Positions 21,945-33,052 of a stretch of 64,000 nucleotides of DNA are shown here, one piece after another; position 1 is the stretch's first letter; the number at the start of each line of letters is the position of its first letter. The notes under the pieces are model-generated. The model was given only the letters and a program-made list of their open reading frames with translations. It was not told where the DNA came from and did no database searches. The position numbers and the translations under genes were made by a program. The DNA comes from Eutreptiella sp. 'Long Island Sound 2002'. Its lineage: Eukaryota > Euglenozoa > Euglenophyceae > Eutreptiales > Eutreptiaceae. Location: NCBI GenBank assembly GCA_964036045.1, contig OZ038383.1, positions 93,256,086 through 93,320,085 of the forward strand. The letters run 5' to 3'.

Positions 21945-22886
21945 CTAACGGGACAAGAAATCACCCACGGGGTTCACGGGCCCCGGAGTGTAAACCACTT
22001 GGAGGTCGAATTTAGAGAACAACTCATGCCAACGTGCTTGGCGCGGAGAGGGACCCCCCACGGTTTTGAGGTCCTCCGTAGCCCAATTTTCAAGGCTACG
22101 GTGGTCCGTACGGACCTCCACGCGCTTGTTCCCCACCCAACCATGCCATTCTAAAAGCGCCGCCACTCTGGCGTAGCATTCTTTCTCCCGAGGGCTCCAA
22201 TTCAATTGGCTGCCTGACAATTTACGGGAGAAAAAGGCAAGGGGGCGTAGAGCACCATCGGGACCTTCCTGCTGTAGGGCCGCCCCGACCGCCCAATTAC
22301 TAGCATCCGGGGTGAGGACAAAGTCCTTATCCCAATCGGCTAGTTGGAGGAAAACAATAGCCGTAATAGCACGCTTGAGCTTCAAAAATGCCTCGTTACC
22401 CGAAGCATTCCATGTTAGGCCTATCTTTTTCCCATTCTTATGCTTAGGCAAATTCTTCAACATCTCAGTCAAAGGAGTCGCTATGGAGGCGTAGTTTTGG
22501 ACATAGCCCGAATAAGAGATGGCGAGCCCCAAGAAGCCCCGGAGCTCCCGAACATTATCCGGCTTTTCCCAACGCTCAAGCGCCAACATTTTCCCTGGCG
22601 CCGGCCGGCGTGTGCCATTTTCCAACACATGGCCACAAAGCTCAACTGAACGAACAAGGAAATCGGTTTTGCTAACCAAAGCAACCAACTCCTCTTTTGG
22701 TAGCCTATCCAACACGGCACACATGTCGCGGTCGTGGCTAGCCAATAGCTCCTCCTCCGTCGCACCGGAGGAACCAATAATAATATCATCAATATATATA
22801 GTCCGCACAATCCAAACCCTGAAAAACATGGTCCATGACCCGTTGAAAAATAGCGGGCCCATTCTTGATACCCATGGGCATAACAC
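21945..22886 (-). pseudogene. Ty3-1 RT C-terminal part and RNase H
   Basis: It starts within the RT palm: the catalytic box YIDDIII is here, in a different frame from the upstream RT half. The shift occurs inside the run at 22791-22801. The RT thumb follows (LRGFLGLAISYSGYVQNYAS), then a gypsy RNase H with LTPDASNWAVGAALQQ (Asp), SPREKECYARVAALLEW (Glu) and RTDHRSLENW (Asp), ending at VNPVGDFLSR before a TAG. RT and RNase H together copy the RNA genome. One frameshift upstream and one stop downstream break the polyprotein. Confidence 0.88.
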
Positions 22887-25062
22887 GCCACTGGTATCTC
22901 TTACCCGCCAAATTCATGGCGGTCTTAGCCCGGGACTCAGGGTGAAGGGGAATTTGATGAAACCCTTTACTCAAGTCCACAATAGTGAAAATTTTGTGTT
23001 TGGATTGATTTTCCAACATGTTTTCAATGAGGGGGAGGGGGTGTGCGTCGGGTAAGATAGCCTCATTTAGTTGGCGGTAGTCCACCACAAGGCGCCATTT
23101 TCCTTTCTCTTTCTTGGGCACAACGAAACCGTTGGACGCCCATTCCGAGGCAGGGCACGGCTCAATCCAGCCACGAGCCAAAAAGTCCTCCACCATTTCT
23201 TTCTCCGCCGCGGCACGCTCCCCCACCAACCGTATAGGCTTTACAGACTTGGGTTTGGCGTTCGGGTATAGGTCAAGTTTAGCAAACCCCAACCGCTCCG
23301 TACCACGGACCTTAGGGTGTTCCTGGCCCGGACGGAGACGAACCTCCCCGCTAAAAACATCCCGCTCATAGTCCGCGAGGATGCGTTTCCTCAAGAGCTC
23401 CACCTCCGGAGACACAATAGGCTCTTGGGTGCTGACAACGGCACCTACACGAGAAGCTGCCAACAATCGTGTGGCGCCTTTAGTCTTTAGGTAACGCTTA
23501 ACGGTAGTGGCCCTCCCACCCAATAACTCTTGTTCAATTTTCGCAATGCGCGAAGGCACGCATTCTTGTGCCTCCAAATCCTCAGGGGTAGGGTCAAGAG
23601 TAACGGGCGCGAGGACTTTTTTATGGGTCGCCTGATACGTGAGGGTGCGCACCGAAACCCAATGGTTAGACACCCTTTCATCGTCCGACTCTTCCTCCGC
23701 GGTCATGCCCGGCTCGCCATCCGTATTGGGGTTAGAGACGGCCGGTGCCAAGACGGAGGCCACATGACATTTAATGGCCGCCAAATTTTCCTTCGCAATA
23801 ATACCGTCCACGTATAGCGCCACCGTGGACCAACTCCGTTGAGGAGGGGATGTGAGGCGGTCATTTTGATAGAGACATGCTTTAGTCTCTGGCCCAGAAA
23901 GGTGGTACCCTTGCAAAGTAACTTCCATTAGGGGTTTCCACCACTCCCTATGTGTCCACTTCGGCCCTACGACGATGGCTCGTAGTTTTTCTTGCCGAAT
24001 TTTCTGAACACAATCGGAAAACCGATGATAGGGAGGGCACATCCAATACAATTTGGAGGGATCCGGGGGAGTGGAAAAGAAATCTTCAAGCGGCGAAACC
24101 CAACAGGTAGCCTGGGTCATACCCGGGGCCCTATTGAAGGCGTCTACGTCGGGGTTTTTGCCAAAAGGTTTTTGGACACGTGCGGCCCAATATGGCGTGA
24201 GGCCATAGTCAGACTGGGTCCACATAGACCCATCACGCCGTGTGGGTAGAACATCACGGGCAAGGGTTTCGGGAGCAAATTCAACGAGCTCCAAAGCACA
24301 AGTCCGATCCTGTACGGGGGCCACGGAGGAAGCGGTCAAGGCAGAGGATATGTGCTTCTCGGCCTTAACACCATTAGGCCGTTCGCCACCAGGGGGCGTA
24401 ACCACAATGGCCGGGGCCGGGTGCGTAGGAATGACCGCCCCAATGATTGGAACGGTTATGCCCCACACGGACTGACGTGACACTTTACCATGAATGGGTT
24501 GAACCAAAAATGGTTTGCCCGTTCGCGGAGCTTCACCGAAGTCCTCAATCCAAAAACGGGGGTGCACTCGATGGTGATAGTACAAACAATAGAAACGGGC
24601 AAAATGGCTCACACAATGTTCGTAACTCCATGGGGGCCCCAAAACCATATCCCGAGGTAAATTCGGGACAAGGTACGGGGACACGCCATGTTGGGCAACA
24701 CGAGGAAGTGAAACACTACCATCCATAACCCCCGTAAATTGATTTTTGACGTCTATTTGCTCGTTCCCCCCCGGCAAAGGCGTCTCATTATTGGCTTGGA
24801 GTAGGCGCCTCCATTGGGGGGATCCATATTTTTCGGAGATTTGGTCTCCAAACACATTGGGGTTGGCCAAAGCGACCGCCTGGCACCCAAAATCCACCAA
24901 AACACGAAGGGCCTTGAATTCTCCATTGGGCAAAACAACCTGAACGGAAAGTTCGGTTTGAATCTCAATAGTCACTATATGCCCCTTCATGACTCTCGAT
25001 GGAACGAGGGCAACGGTAGTGTCACAGAGGTGCCCGAGGATTTCTTCTTTCAAAGGGGGCAC
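22789..25062 (-). pseudogene. Ty3-1 protease, methyltransferase-like module and RT N-terminal part
   Basis: The frame is in phase with gag upstream; a single TAG at 25075-25077 separates them. Residues 54-71 hold an aspartic protease core, RVLVDFGCQAVALANPNV, with D-F-G-C instead of DTG/DSG. Residues 303-385 form a module with NPDVDAFNRA, KLYWMCPPY (342-345 CPPY) and AIVVGPKWTHREWW, like the adenine-methyltransferase-type domain of DIRS elements. From about residue 600 is the RT finger/palm: SVKPIRLVGERA, WIEPCPASEWASNGFVVPKK, WRLVVDYRQLN, IFTIVDLSKGFHQIPL and MPMGIKNGPAIFQRVM. The frame ends at CADYIY just before the catalytic YIDD because of a shift in a TA run. Confidence 0.88.
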
Positions 25063-25074
25063 CTCTGGGCACTC

Positions 25075-26016
25075 CTACCAACGTTCGCGCCCGTTCGGCG
25101 CTCCTTTCCCTCCTGTATCGCCCTTGCCGCCGCCACCCTTATAACCACCACCACCCTTATCATCACCGCCACCCTTATCGCGACCCTTAGGCTTACCACC
25201 CTTAGACTTACCCGCAACGATCCAATGAGTGTCATTGCATGGAGAGTTAGGCTTACATGTCCAGAGGGTGCTATTGGTGGCACCCCAATCAATCGAAGAC
25301 ATGTCCATCTCCGTTTGTTTACGTGTTTTCCAATGTTTGGAACACGGAACCGGAAAGGTAGGTGGCGGTTTAGGCCCGGGGTTGATGGTTTTCTTTGCCG
25401 GAGGTTTAGGGTGACCCACGGCGTTGACGGAGGTGTTAGCGGGTTCGGAAGTGTTAGGGTCCACCGTAGCATCCGCATTAACCGCATTCACCGTGGTTCT
25501 ATTGTGAGAAGGGCGATGAGTGTACGTCACCATCGTCTTGTCTCTGTTATTGAGGCGTTCGAGAGCTTCCCTCTCCGATACGCTTTTACAGGCAAGGGCG
25601 TAGATTTCCTCAGGCTTTAAGCGAGGCCTACGTTGCTCCACTTTCATAGTGTAGCCGCGTGTGTGAGGTATGTTGTTGAGTTTCAAGATCCACTCCTGTA
25701 GAGCCGGGTCTTTGCAGTCAACTATCACCCCCGGCCCCAAATAGGAAACAATCTCAGGAACCGTAGTGCAACCTTGAGCGATATATTTCCTGAGTTCTTT
25801 TTCGAATGGGGCGCAACCCGGCGTAGGGTCAAGGCCACTAAAATCCACCACATAGCTGTCTGGGCTATTCTTAGCCTCTTGCTTGACGACCTTCTCCTTG
25901 ATCCACAGGAGCTTGCTTAGGAGCTGCTCCCGGATCACGTGGGGACGAGTCACATTGCTCAGAGGCAACAAACGTTGCCACCGAGCATAGAAATCTTCAA
26001 GGTCAATGAGGGTCAC
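25075..26016 (-). pseudogene. Ty3-1 Gag C-terminal part
   Basis: Continues Gag after a frameshift near 26020. It begins TLIDLEDFYARWQRLLPLSN, a typical capsid helix, and ends in a Gly/Lys-rich tail (GGGDDKGGGGYKGG) likely to bind RNA. No canonical CCHC knuckle is seen, but there are scattered Cys (TLWTCKPNSPC). It stops at TAG 25075-25077, directly in phase with the pol frame. Capsid and RNA-binding functions are expected in the cytoplasmic particle. GTG at 26016 is only where the frame opens, not a true start. Confidence 0.75.
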
Positions 26017-26021
26017 TTAAC

Positions 26022-27413
26022 CTACCTGGGGGTGAGCGCTCGCCACCTTTCATCGGCCCTTGAGGGGTCAGACTCTTGGAAACATTGTTCCAAAAAGTCC
26101 CACAATTCTTTGAGGGGGGGGGGCGTGCGTGTGTGGTGGGTGGCCTCGGCAACCCGGGCGTTGATGATCGCTTTTAGCCATGGGGGCAAGGTACTCAAAA
26201 TCATTTTTGCCTCGTTGGCCTTTCGGTACATAGGATCACACCCCTCCAACCATTGGTGAAGCTTCTCCACCCACTCGTCGTAGCTCTCTAGCTGCCGATT
26301 AAATTGCGGTTTAGGCATATCACCATCCTCCACCCCTTTGGTGTAACTTTTTCGCACCATAGGCATTTGGTACGGGTGGTAAGCAGGGGGAGCCATGGTT
26401 GGGGGTGCACCTCCACTTGCCCTTGGTGCAACCTTCACTGGAGAGACTGTACACGTGTCCGTAGGATGAGAGGGCGTGTACGAAGGTTTCACAGGGGAAG
26501 TGAAAACATTTTTCGTGAGGGGATTAATGTTCCCCAACGAAGAGGTGTTCTCCTCCTCATTGGCCCACGGGGCCGTAGGCTCAGTGGGGTGTTCTTCGCC
26601 CTTAGGCGTCGCCCTCCAATCGGGAATAGCAGGTTCCTTCTGCTTTTCGGCGATTCCCCTCCACGAAGTAGGATCTGGGGGGTGGGGGTGTTCGTGGTGT
26701 TCTTCCCCCCCCCTCGGCCACCCCGATTCCGGACAAGCGTTCGGATGGTGGACGCAATCGTGGAATGGGTGGACGGAGAAAGGAAGGACACAGCCACCAC
26801 CGGATGAACCGGATGGCGCGCCCATGGGCGCTCTAGGCGCCGCCGGTTCAGGATCAGAAACCGGTGGAGGCGCCGATGGCGGGGGCAGGACCACCGTAGC
26901 GGGTTCCGCAGGCGTGGAGTACCAGTGGTCCCACGCATCGATCCTAGATGCAACGGCGGCGTAACACGTAGCGAGCGACTCCACTGTGCTAAACCACTTA
27001 GCCGTGTTGCCGTTGGACATCTTAAGATGATCTGCCACGCTAGCCTCCATCACCTTAGAATCCCGTCGGTAGCCCTGAAAAGCCGCGTCAAACTTAGCCA
27101 ATGTAGACAAGATTTGGGTCACCCGGTCCCCGTAGGACTGACTGATGTTCAAGGTAGAGGCTACTGCCTGAGAGAGTTCCTGATGGGATCGCTGCAACTC
27201 TAGATTCTGAGTTCGCAGGTCGTTCACCTGTGCCATCAGAGATTGGATGCACGTTTCATAGTGCACCACACACCGGGGACGGCCCCAGGTGTGCTGTAGG
27301 TCGTCCTCGCCCCGTGTAGGAGCGGGGCCCTCAGAATGTCGAAACGATGGACCCCCCCTTCCACGAGGAGGAGATGACCCACCACCGCCCCCACCAGCAG
27401 CCCCTGCTGCCAC
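26022..27413 (-). pseudogene. Ty3-1 Gag N-terminal/capsid part
   Basis: About 463 codons. A Gly-rich start is followed by a predicted coiled coil (IQSLMAQVNDLRTQNLELQR), a Pro-rich middle, and a capsid-like helix block near the end: YDEWVEKLHQWLEGCDPMYR, ILSTLPPWLKAIINARVAEA and LKELWDFLEQCFQESDPSRA, the usual retrotransposon Gag pattern. Gag assembles the virus-like particle. The frame opens with GTG, so the true start is probably further upstream. It ends in a TAG just before the shifted continuation. Confidence 0.75.
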
Positions 27414-27675
27414 GGACGGACCAGAGGGCCCCCCCGCAGGACGAGCCGGGGGGTGGGGCGCGCAGCAACAGGTGCTGGCGCCCCCCCACTAGAGGAAATT
27501 TCTCCCCCCCGAGCCCCCACCACAAGATGGCCGAATCAGGTGCGGGATTCCTTGCACCTGCTCGATGTAAGCCACCTGGTGGGGGCAGGGTGACGGCGGA
27601 GGGGAAACAGGACCAACAGTATTCGGCCGTGGCGGTGGCGGTGGGGACTCGTCCACCACAATATATTGTGGTGAC

Positions 27676-28752
27676 TCATGAACCACCATAGGTGATTGGA
27701 TTCTCGGATGGGAAGCAAAAACAGGCTCCGATCCCGTTGCAACCCCTGGATCCCCCCCCCCAATTGGGCAGTTGGGGGTCCTTCGTAGGAGACGGAGTTG
27801 TGGAGGGAGGGACCAAATTTATTCGGAGGGTTGCTGAACCTCCCTCCACCGGATTCCCTCCCCCCCAGCACAGATTGTTGACCTTCGGCGTTGCCGGAGA
27901 ATCATCCACTAGGGATGGGTGATCTTTCGTGCCACTCATAGGCACTGCAGATGTAGTACCGGCCCGGTCCTCTGTAGGCTCCGGAGATTCCACGACAAGA
28001 CACGGGCGGTTTTTGACGCCGCTCATAGGCACCGGGGACTCTTCCATAACAATGAACTGAGGGGCCGGAGAGTCCTCCACCATGACGTAGCGGGGAGACG
28101 GGGATTCTTCCACAAGCATGGGGCGATCCCTGGTCCCTGACATAGGTTCAAGAGGTGCAGGCGACGAGGCAACGGAAATAGGGGAATGATGGAGTTCATG
28201 ACGTTCCAGCACTCCAATCTCCTCCTCCTCATCGTCGTTCCCCTGTTCCAGCGCCAGGGGGAACCACTGGTCACACTCATCCTGCTCGATTTGCGTTGGG
28301 GATACCTCGATGATGGTAGGATTTAGCCTGGATCCGCTTGGGGGTACGGGATACGCTCCCAAGGCAGGAGATTCCTCCAGCAGGGAGGGAAACCGCCGCG
28401 ACCCACTCATTGGACTGGGCCACGATTCCACCATAGTGGGGTTCTGCCCAGTCCCCGAGAGGGCTTGCTGGATCAGGGCCACGGGCTCTCGAGCCGGACC
28501 CAGATGGCCATGGGGATTGGGCGTGAGCGCGAGGACTGGACGGTTTTCAGCGTCGAGTTGGTCAACAATAGGGCTGATGGGCCCTGCCGCAAACAGGTTC
28601 TTTCTGACCTGAGGCTCTGGCAACCCCCCTAGCGACGGAGGAGTGCCAGAGGCGACCACCATGGGCCCCATTGGCGCAGCCATCATACCCCAATCGGCAG
28701 TGCGTGTAGGTGCAGCGTTCGTACGCTCAATGACCCCAGGAAAATGAGTCAA
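27676..28752 (-). pseudogene. Ty3-1 leader ORF with repeated acidic Ser-Pro motifs
   Basis: A 358-codon frame between the primer-binding site and the capsid region, in another frame from gag. It contains at least seven variants of a short block of the form (V/E)E(S/D)SPxP, e.g. MLVEESPSPRYVMVEDSPAP, each often followed by PMSGxxxRP. Such Ser-Pro clusters are common phosphorylation or docking sites, but that is inference. It may be the N-terminal extension of Gag. The last ~60 residues become low complexity. I do not recognise a family. Confidence 0.45.
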
Positions 28753-28772
28753 TTATTGCCCGATTCTCGGCG

Positions 28773-29148
28773 CTAATAACGGTTCCCGAGCCCGTAATAG
28801 GCATTTGTGGTCCTCTTATCGCTCTCTGAGGGTGGCCGTCTATTTCCCCCCCCCACCGTCCCAGGTACACCAGCTGGTTCTCGAGGATGGGGGGCCCCGA
28901 TGGGAACATTTGGGGATTTCGGAAACGTAGGATTTGTAACCACCTGGGGCTTGGCCCGTTTTTGCCGCCCCTGCCCGGTCGGTGGGGTCAGCGCCGAGGA
29001 GGTCCTGAGAGTGGGGACCTGGACACCCTCAGCTCTCCCTCCCGGGGAAGAGATTTTAATTTGAATTTGGTCCAGGATGTCTTGGACCGATCGCTTTCCG
29101 CGATGCCAAACGCCCAACACAGACGAAATATTTTCGCCTCTGCTACCA
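28773..29148 (-). other. Ty3-1 5' leader after the LTR
   Basis: Sequence between the 5' LTR and the leader ORF. An open frame runs from inside the LTR to 28773 (KRSVQDILDQIQIKISSPGG region), but its start and role are unclear. It begins with the primer-binding site. Confidence 0.5.
29135..29148 (-). other. Ty3-1 primer-binding site
   Basis: Immediately inside the 5' LTR the minus strand reads TGGTAGCAGAGGCG. It resembles the initiator-Met tRNA primer site TGGTATCAGAGC of many LTR elements with one substitution and a small shift, so a Met-type tRNA primer is likely. Its position fixes the orientation of the element. Confidence 0.75.
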
Positions 29149-29492
29149 TGAAACCAGACCGAGTGGTCAGGAGCAGAGGTCGCAGTGGCATGGGCAGCAA
29201 CATTGCTTGGCACAGAAGACATAACGATAGTGTTGACTGAATAGTATCCTGCAAACAGATATGATACACATAGCCAATGAAATACCTGATATGCACATAT
29301 GAGAAATCCACCCTATCATCCACTAATTGATATAACTACTAAACATCCAAGATTGCCTTATCTATCCCACATCCTATGTTCCTAACAAGGAAATGGAATA
29401 TGATATACCCTATCCCATATATATCCCATACATAGGGCCACATAATGCTCCCTTAGGGGTAATATGTGAGGGTGGGGTTGTGACCTGCTTCA
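29149..29492 (-). repeat. Ty3-1 5' LTR
   Basis: 344 bp, partner of 16581-16924, with the same TG...CA ends. It would carry the element's promoter. A TATATATCCCATA segment near 29418-29430 could be part of the promoter on one strand, but I cannot place a start site. Confidence 0.92.
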
Positions 29493-30539
29493 ACGCAACA
29501 AAGGCATGATAAATTTTGGCACTGCTCCAAAGTCAAATTCTTGGGCTGTTGATCCTCATGCTCAAACAGTTTCTCAAGCTGAGAATCATTAAACCCACAG
29601 GACAGCAACGCATGCAAATATTGGGTCTTAGCTATGTCCGGTGACACCCCTCCCAACCTCTTCAAAAGCACTGACCAATGCAAAATCCAGGCAAGCCAAT
29701 CCTGGAGTGCCGCTGAAGAAGGTCGTGAGTTTTGCCACTCTTGCTGTACTACAACCCGATCTGATAAGGCCTTCGCCTCAGTCTTAAGCTCACTCCAAAT
29801 ATCCTGATAACCCCAACCCAATTCATAACTGCACTTTAAATATGAATCAGCTTCCTTGTCTGGCAAACAAGCAAGTAGTGTGAGAGTTCTCAAGTCAGGA
29901 CTCATCACCGAACCCCAAAAAGCACCGGAACACATGCCGATTCCAATCCAATTTAGGACGGGGCAAAAAACGGCGAATCTCCTTCTTGGTCTGTTCATCA
30001 AGCAACCTTAGTTCATCGGGGTCAAAGCCATCGCTCATGACCCCCCGGATATGCCCATCCTGTTTTCCGACTGCACCAGCCATGAGGTCTGCCAGGCTTT
30101 CCACCCCAGTCTGCTTACCCTCATCAACCTCCTGAAAAAATGTCCGTACCCTGAATTTAACCCTCTGAGCATCCATTCTCAATTGATCAGGGGCGTTTCC
30201 ACGTCGTGACGTTGCAGGAGACACATAATTGTCATCCTCGTCACTATCATCGTCAAGCAGCCTTGGAAAGCTTGAGAACAAACCCGATTCAATAGACTTT
30301 GCACCAGAACCAGTCGTCAAGTTCCTACCAAGAACCTTGTCTCTTGAACCCAACACATGTGACTCGGAAGCTAGTGTATCCTTCCTTGGTTTACCCAAAA
30401 GATCCATTAATGAAGCACCTTGCGAACGGTTTGATGTCTCATCATCCTCACTATGCTGTGCTCCAGATTCACCACCATAACAAACATATACCTCTGTTTT
30501 CCATCGCCGGCGCTGCTCCGTTCTCCCTTGATGTCCCAC
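29493..30539 (-). pseudogene. Gag-like ORF of an older element, interrupted by Ty3-1
   Basis: Two overlapping minus-strand frames, joined by a shift near 29900, encode an acidic protein: MDLLGKPRKDTLASESHVLG, FPRLLDDDSDEDDNYVSP, VKFRVRTFFQEVDEGKQTGV, then helices such as DSYLKCSYELGWGYQDIWSE and LQDWLAWILHWSVLLKRLGG. It ends with a Cys cluster exactly at the LTR edge (29492). The helical pattern fits a retroelement Gag, though I do not recognise the family. The zinc-knuckle fragment at 16040-16580, same orientation at the other LTR, is the likely continuation. Its pol is not in the window. Confidence 0.5.
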
Positions 30540-31398
30540 CTAGGATTTAATGAGGTACCGGAATCCCGTAACTGAAACGTCCAAAAACTGCCACCATCGC
30601 GATTTACGGCCCGCCGAAAAGCAATTTTGCCGAGGTTTTGGTGATTTGTGCCAAATCGGTGCGCATCTGCCCCGATTTAAATAGCGCAATTGGTAAAATA
30701 CGACGTTAGCGAGTTGCTGTATTGAAATCACGTCCATTGCATTACCGGATGTCCAGATAAACCCAAAATACGACCATTTTTGCCCATTTTTGCCACTTTC
30801 AGGCCATAAACGGTCATTTCGATGATGTCCTTGTGGTGTCACGAGATTTCAAATTGATCAAGTTTGTCCCTAGTGCCCCCTGAGGCTAGGCAAGCAATGA
30901 TTTGTGCCCGTGCCTGCCCTTTACCCAAGATAATAGTCCGGAGGGAACCCCAACGCCGTCCTTACCGTCGTCTAACTCGCTATAGGCGCAAAGAAAAACG
31001 CGTCGCGAGCAGCGCGTAAAACTCGAAGATTTTTCATAACTCGCCACGACCCCTCACGTCGCACCCTGCCGCCTTTTTCTTCTTATTCTTCATGCACCTC
31101 CCTCCCCACCCTCGTGCCCATCACTCCCCTTGCCCTGCAGCTCAGGCGGCGGCCCTGGGGGAACGCGGTTAACCCTTCGCAATGGACATCAACACGCTCC
31201 ACGACGCCACGCACAAGAACGAGGCCGAGAACATCAAGAACGACGGGTAACACGTAAGGCACAGCCGCGAACATGGTCTTGCTGCACGCGAGTGTGTTGG
31301 GTCGTGTATAATTTTATTTTATTTTCAAAAAAAAAAAAACAAAAAAAAAAAAAAACGAAAAGAGTTTTCAAAGGCACGGAAAAACGGCAGGGGTTTTT
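30540..31398. other. Spacer or leader, with an A-rich tract
   Basis: AT-richer sequence without a recognisable domain; it may include the 5' leader of the interrupted gag element. At 31182-31249 there is a short 22-codon frame starting MDINTLHDATHKNEAENIKN that I cannot identify. A TTTTATTTTATTTTC segment and two A runs (31327-31355) follow and could be the end of a retroposed transcript. Confidence 0.4.
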
Positions 31399-33052
31399 AG
31401 CAAAAGAAAAGAGGACAAAACAAACACCAGCAGCGCAGACAACCGCACAGCACAGCCAACCAGCACAGCACGGCAGGACAGCACGGCACCGCAGGACACG
31501 GCACAGAGCGCAGGACACCACAGGACAACGCACAGCACAGCAAGACACCACGACACACCAGAGCAGCACCACCACACCGCAGAACGCCCAGGGAGACACC
31601 ACAACGCACAGGGACACGCCACAGCACGAGGCACCAACAACAGCGCAGACGACACAGGCGCCGCACGACAGGCCGCAGGAGGGCAAAGCAAACACAAACA
31701 GCACCGCAAAACGACAGCAGGGCACGACAGCACAGCACCACACGACAGCACAGCGGCACAGCACACGACACAGGGAAGCAGGGCACCACAGCCAGCACAA
31801 CAAGGCACCGCAGCGCACAGAGCGGAGGAGACAGGGAACACACAGCGCGAGGAAAAGAGCACCACAGCACGCAGACACCACCACCGGGCCAAAAACAGCA
31901 CAGCCAACCAACAGCACAACACAGCACAGCACGACAGCCCACAGGAGGGCAAAGCAAGCCCCGACAGCACCGCAACACGACAGCAGAGCACAACAGCACA
32001 GCACCACGCGACAGCACAGCACCACAGAACACGACACAGGAAAACAGGGCACCACAGCAAACCACACCAAGCACAGGGAAGCAGACCACGCGGCCAGACA
32101 AGGACACCGACACCGAAACACGCCACCAGCAGACAACCACGGGCCACCAGACCCAGCACCGCACCACGGCACACCACAGGAAACAGCACAACACACAGCA
32201 GCGCACCACAACACCAAGCGCCAGCAGCAGCACGCACCACACGAACAGCACAACGCGAGCGCACCAGCACAGCGAAGCACAGCACCGCACAGAACGGAGA
32301 GCACAGGGAACGCACAGCACGCACCACCGCGCCACGACAAAACACACAGAGCACACAGCGCGGGGGAACACCGCAAAACACAGCGCCGCAGAGCACAGGG
32401 CCCCAGAGCGACGGGCAGCGCCAGAGGGCACGGCGCAACAAGCAGCGGCACCAAACGAGCGCAACACAGCACACGCCAGCACAACACCGGGCGACACAAC
32501 GCGCAGCAGCGCGGCGCAGCACCGCACCGCACCAGGGGACGCACAGCACAACACGGCACACAACACCGAGCGGCAGGAACGAAAACCGCGGGACACAACG
32601 GGGGGGGGGGGGGGCAGCAACCACGCGGGAGCAGCCAACAGCCAAGGGGAAAGCACGAAAGAGGGACAGGCGCACGGAGAGCCGAGAAGCGGAAGGCCAA
32701 CAAAACAAACAACGCAAGCGCCGAGGCCCAGGGCACCCGGGGCCGGAAACCAGAGAAAGCCAGAGACAACGGGGGCGCACGGAGAGAGAAAAAAAAAAAA
32801 AAAAAAAAAAAACACCAAGGCCACAAGCAAGAGCGACGAAAACCCGAGACACAAAGGGGGGCGGGGCGGGGGAGCAACCACCAAAGAGCAGCCAACGGCC
32901 AAGCGGAGGACACAAACGAGGCGCGAGCCAAGCAGCGGGAGGCCGAGAAAAACAACCAACGGGGAAAGGCAACAGCAGCGAAAAAGAGAGGGGCAACCCC
33001 AGCCCGGAGGGGGCCAAGCAAAGCAGAAAGACAAAGCGGCCAAAGGAAAAGG
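31399..33052 (+). repeat. T-free low-complexity stretch, 1,654 bases
   Basis: I read every line: the last T before it is at 31398 and the next at 33053. The sequence uses only A, C and G, with CAGCACA-type motifs early on and G14 and A runs later (32601-32614, 32790-32812). Without T on one strand and A on the other, no stop codon can occur in any of six frames. Confidence 0.9.

Larger units (their letters stand above)
16581..29492 (-). mobile_element. Ty3-1, complete LTR chromovirus (Ty3/gypsy)
   Basis: Two 344-bp direct repeats (16581-16924 and 29149-29492) start and end TG...CA and flank 12.2 kb. On the minus strand the order is LTR, a tRNA-type primer-binding site, gag, protease, methyltransferase-like module, RT, RNase H, integrase, chromodomain, a 3.2-kb non-coding stretch, polypurine tract, LTR. 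All conserved pol motifs are present but interrupted by several stops and at least two frameshifts. By eye the LTRs differ at about 9 of 344 positions, 8 of them transitions, so the insertion is old enough to have decayed. The flanking 5 bases on the sense strand (TGCGT and GTGAA) do not match, so no target duplication is visible. Confidence 0.9.

Noticed and set aside
31182-31249. Short ORF (22 codons) before an A tract, as a processed gene
   Set aside because: Too short, no family recognised and no clear target duplication around the A tract.
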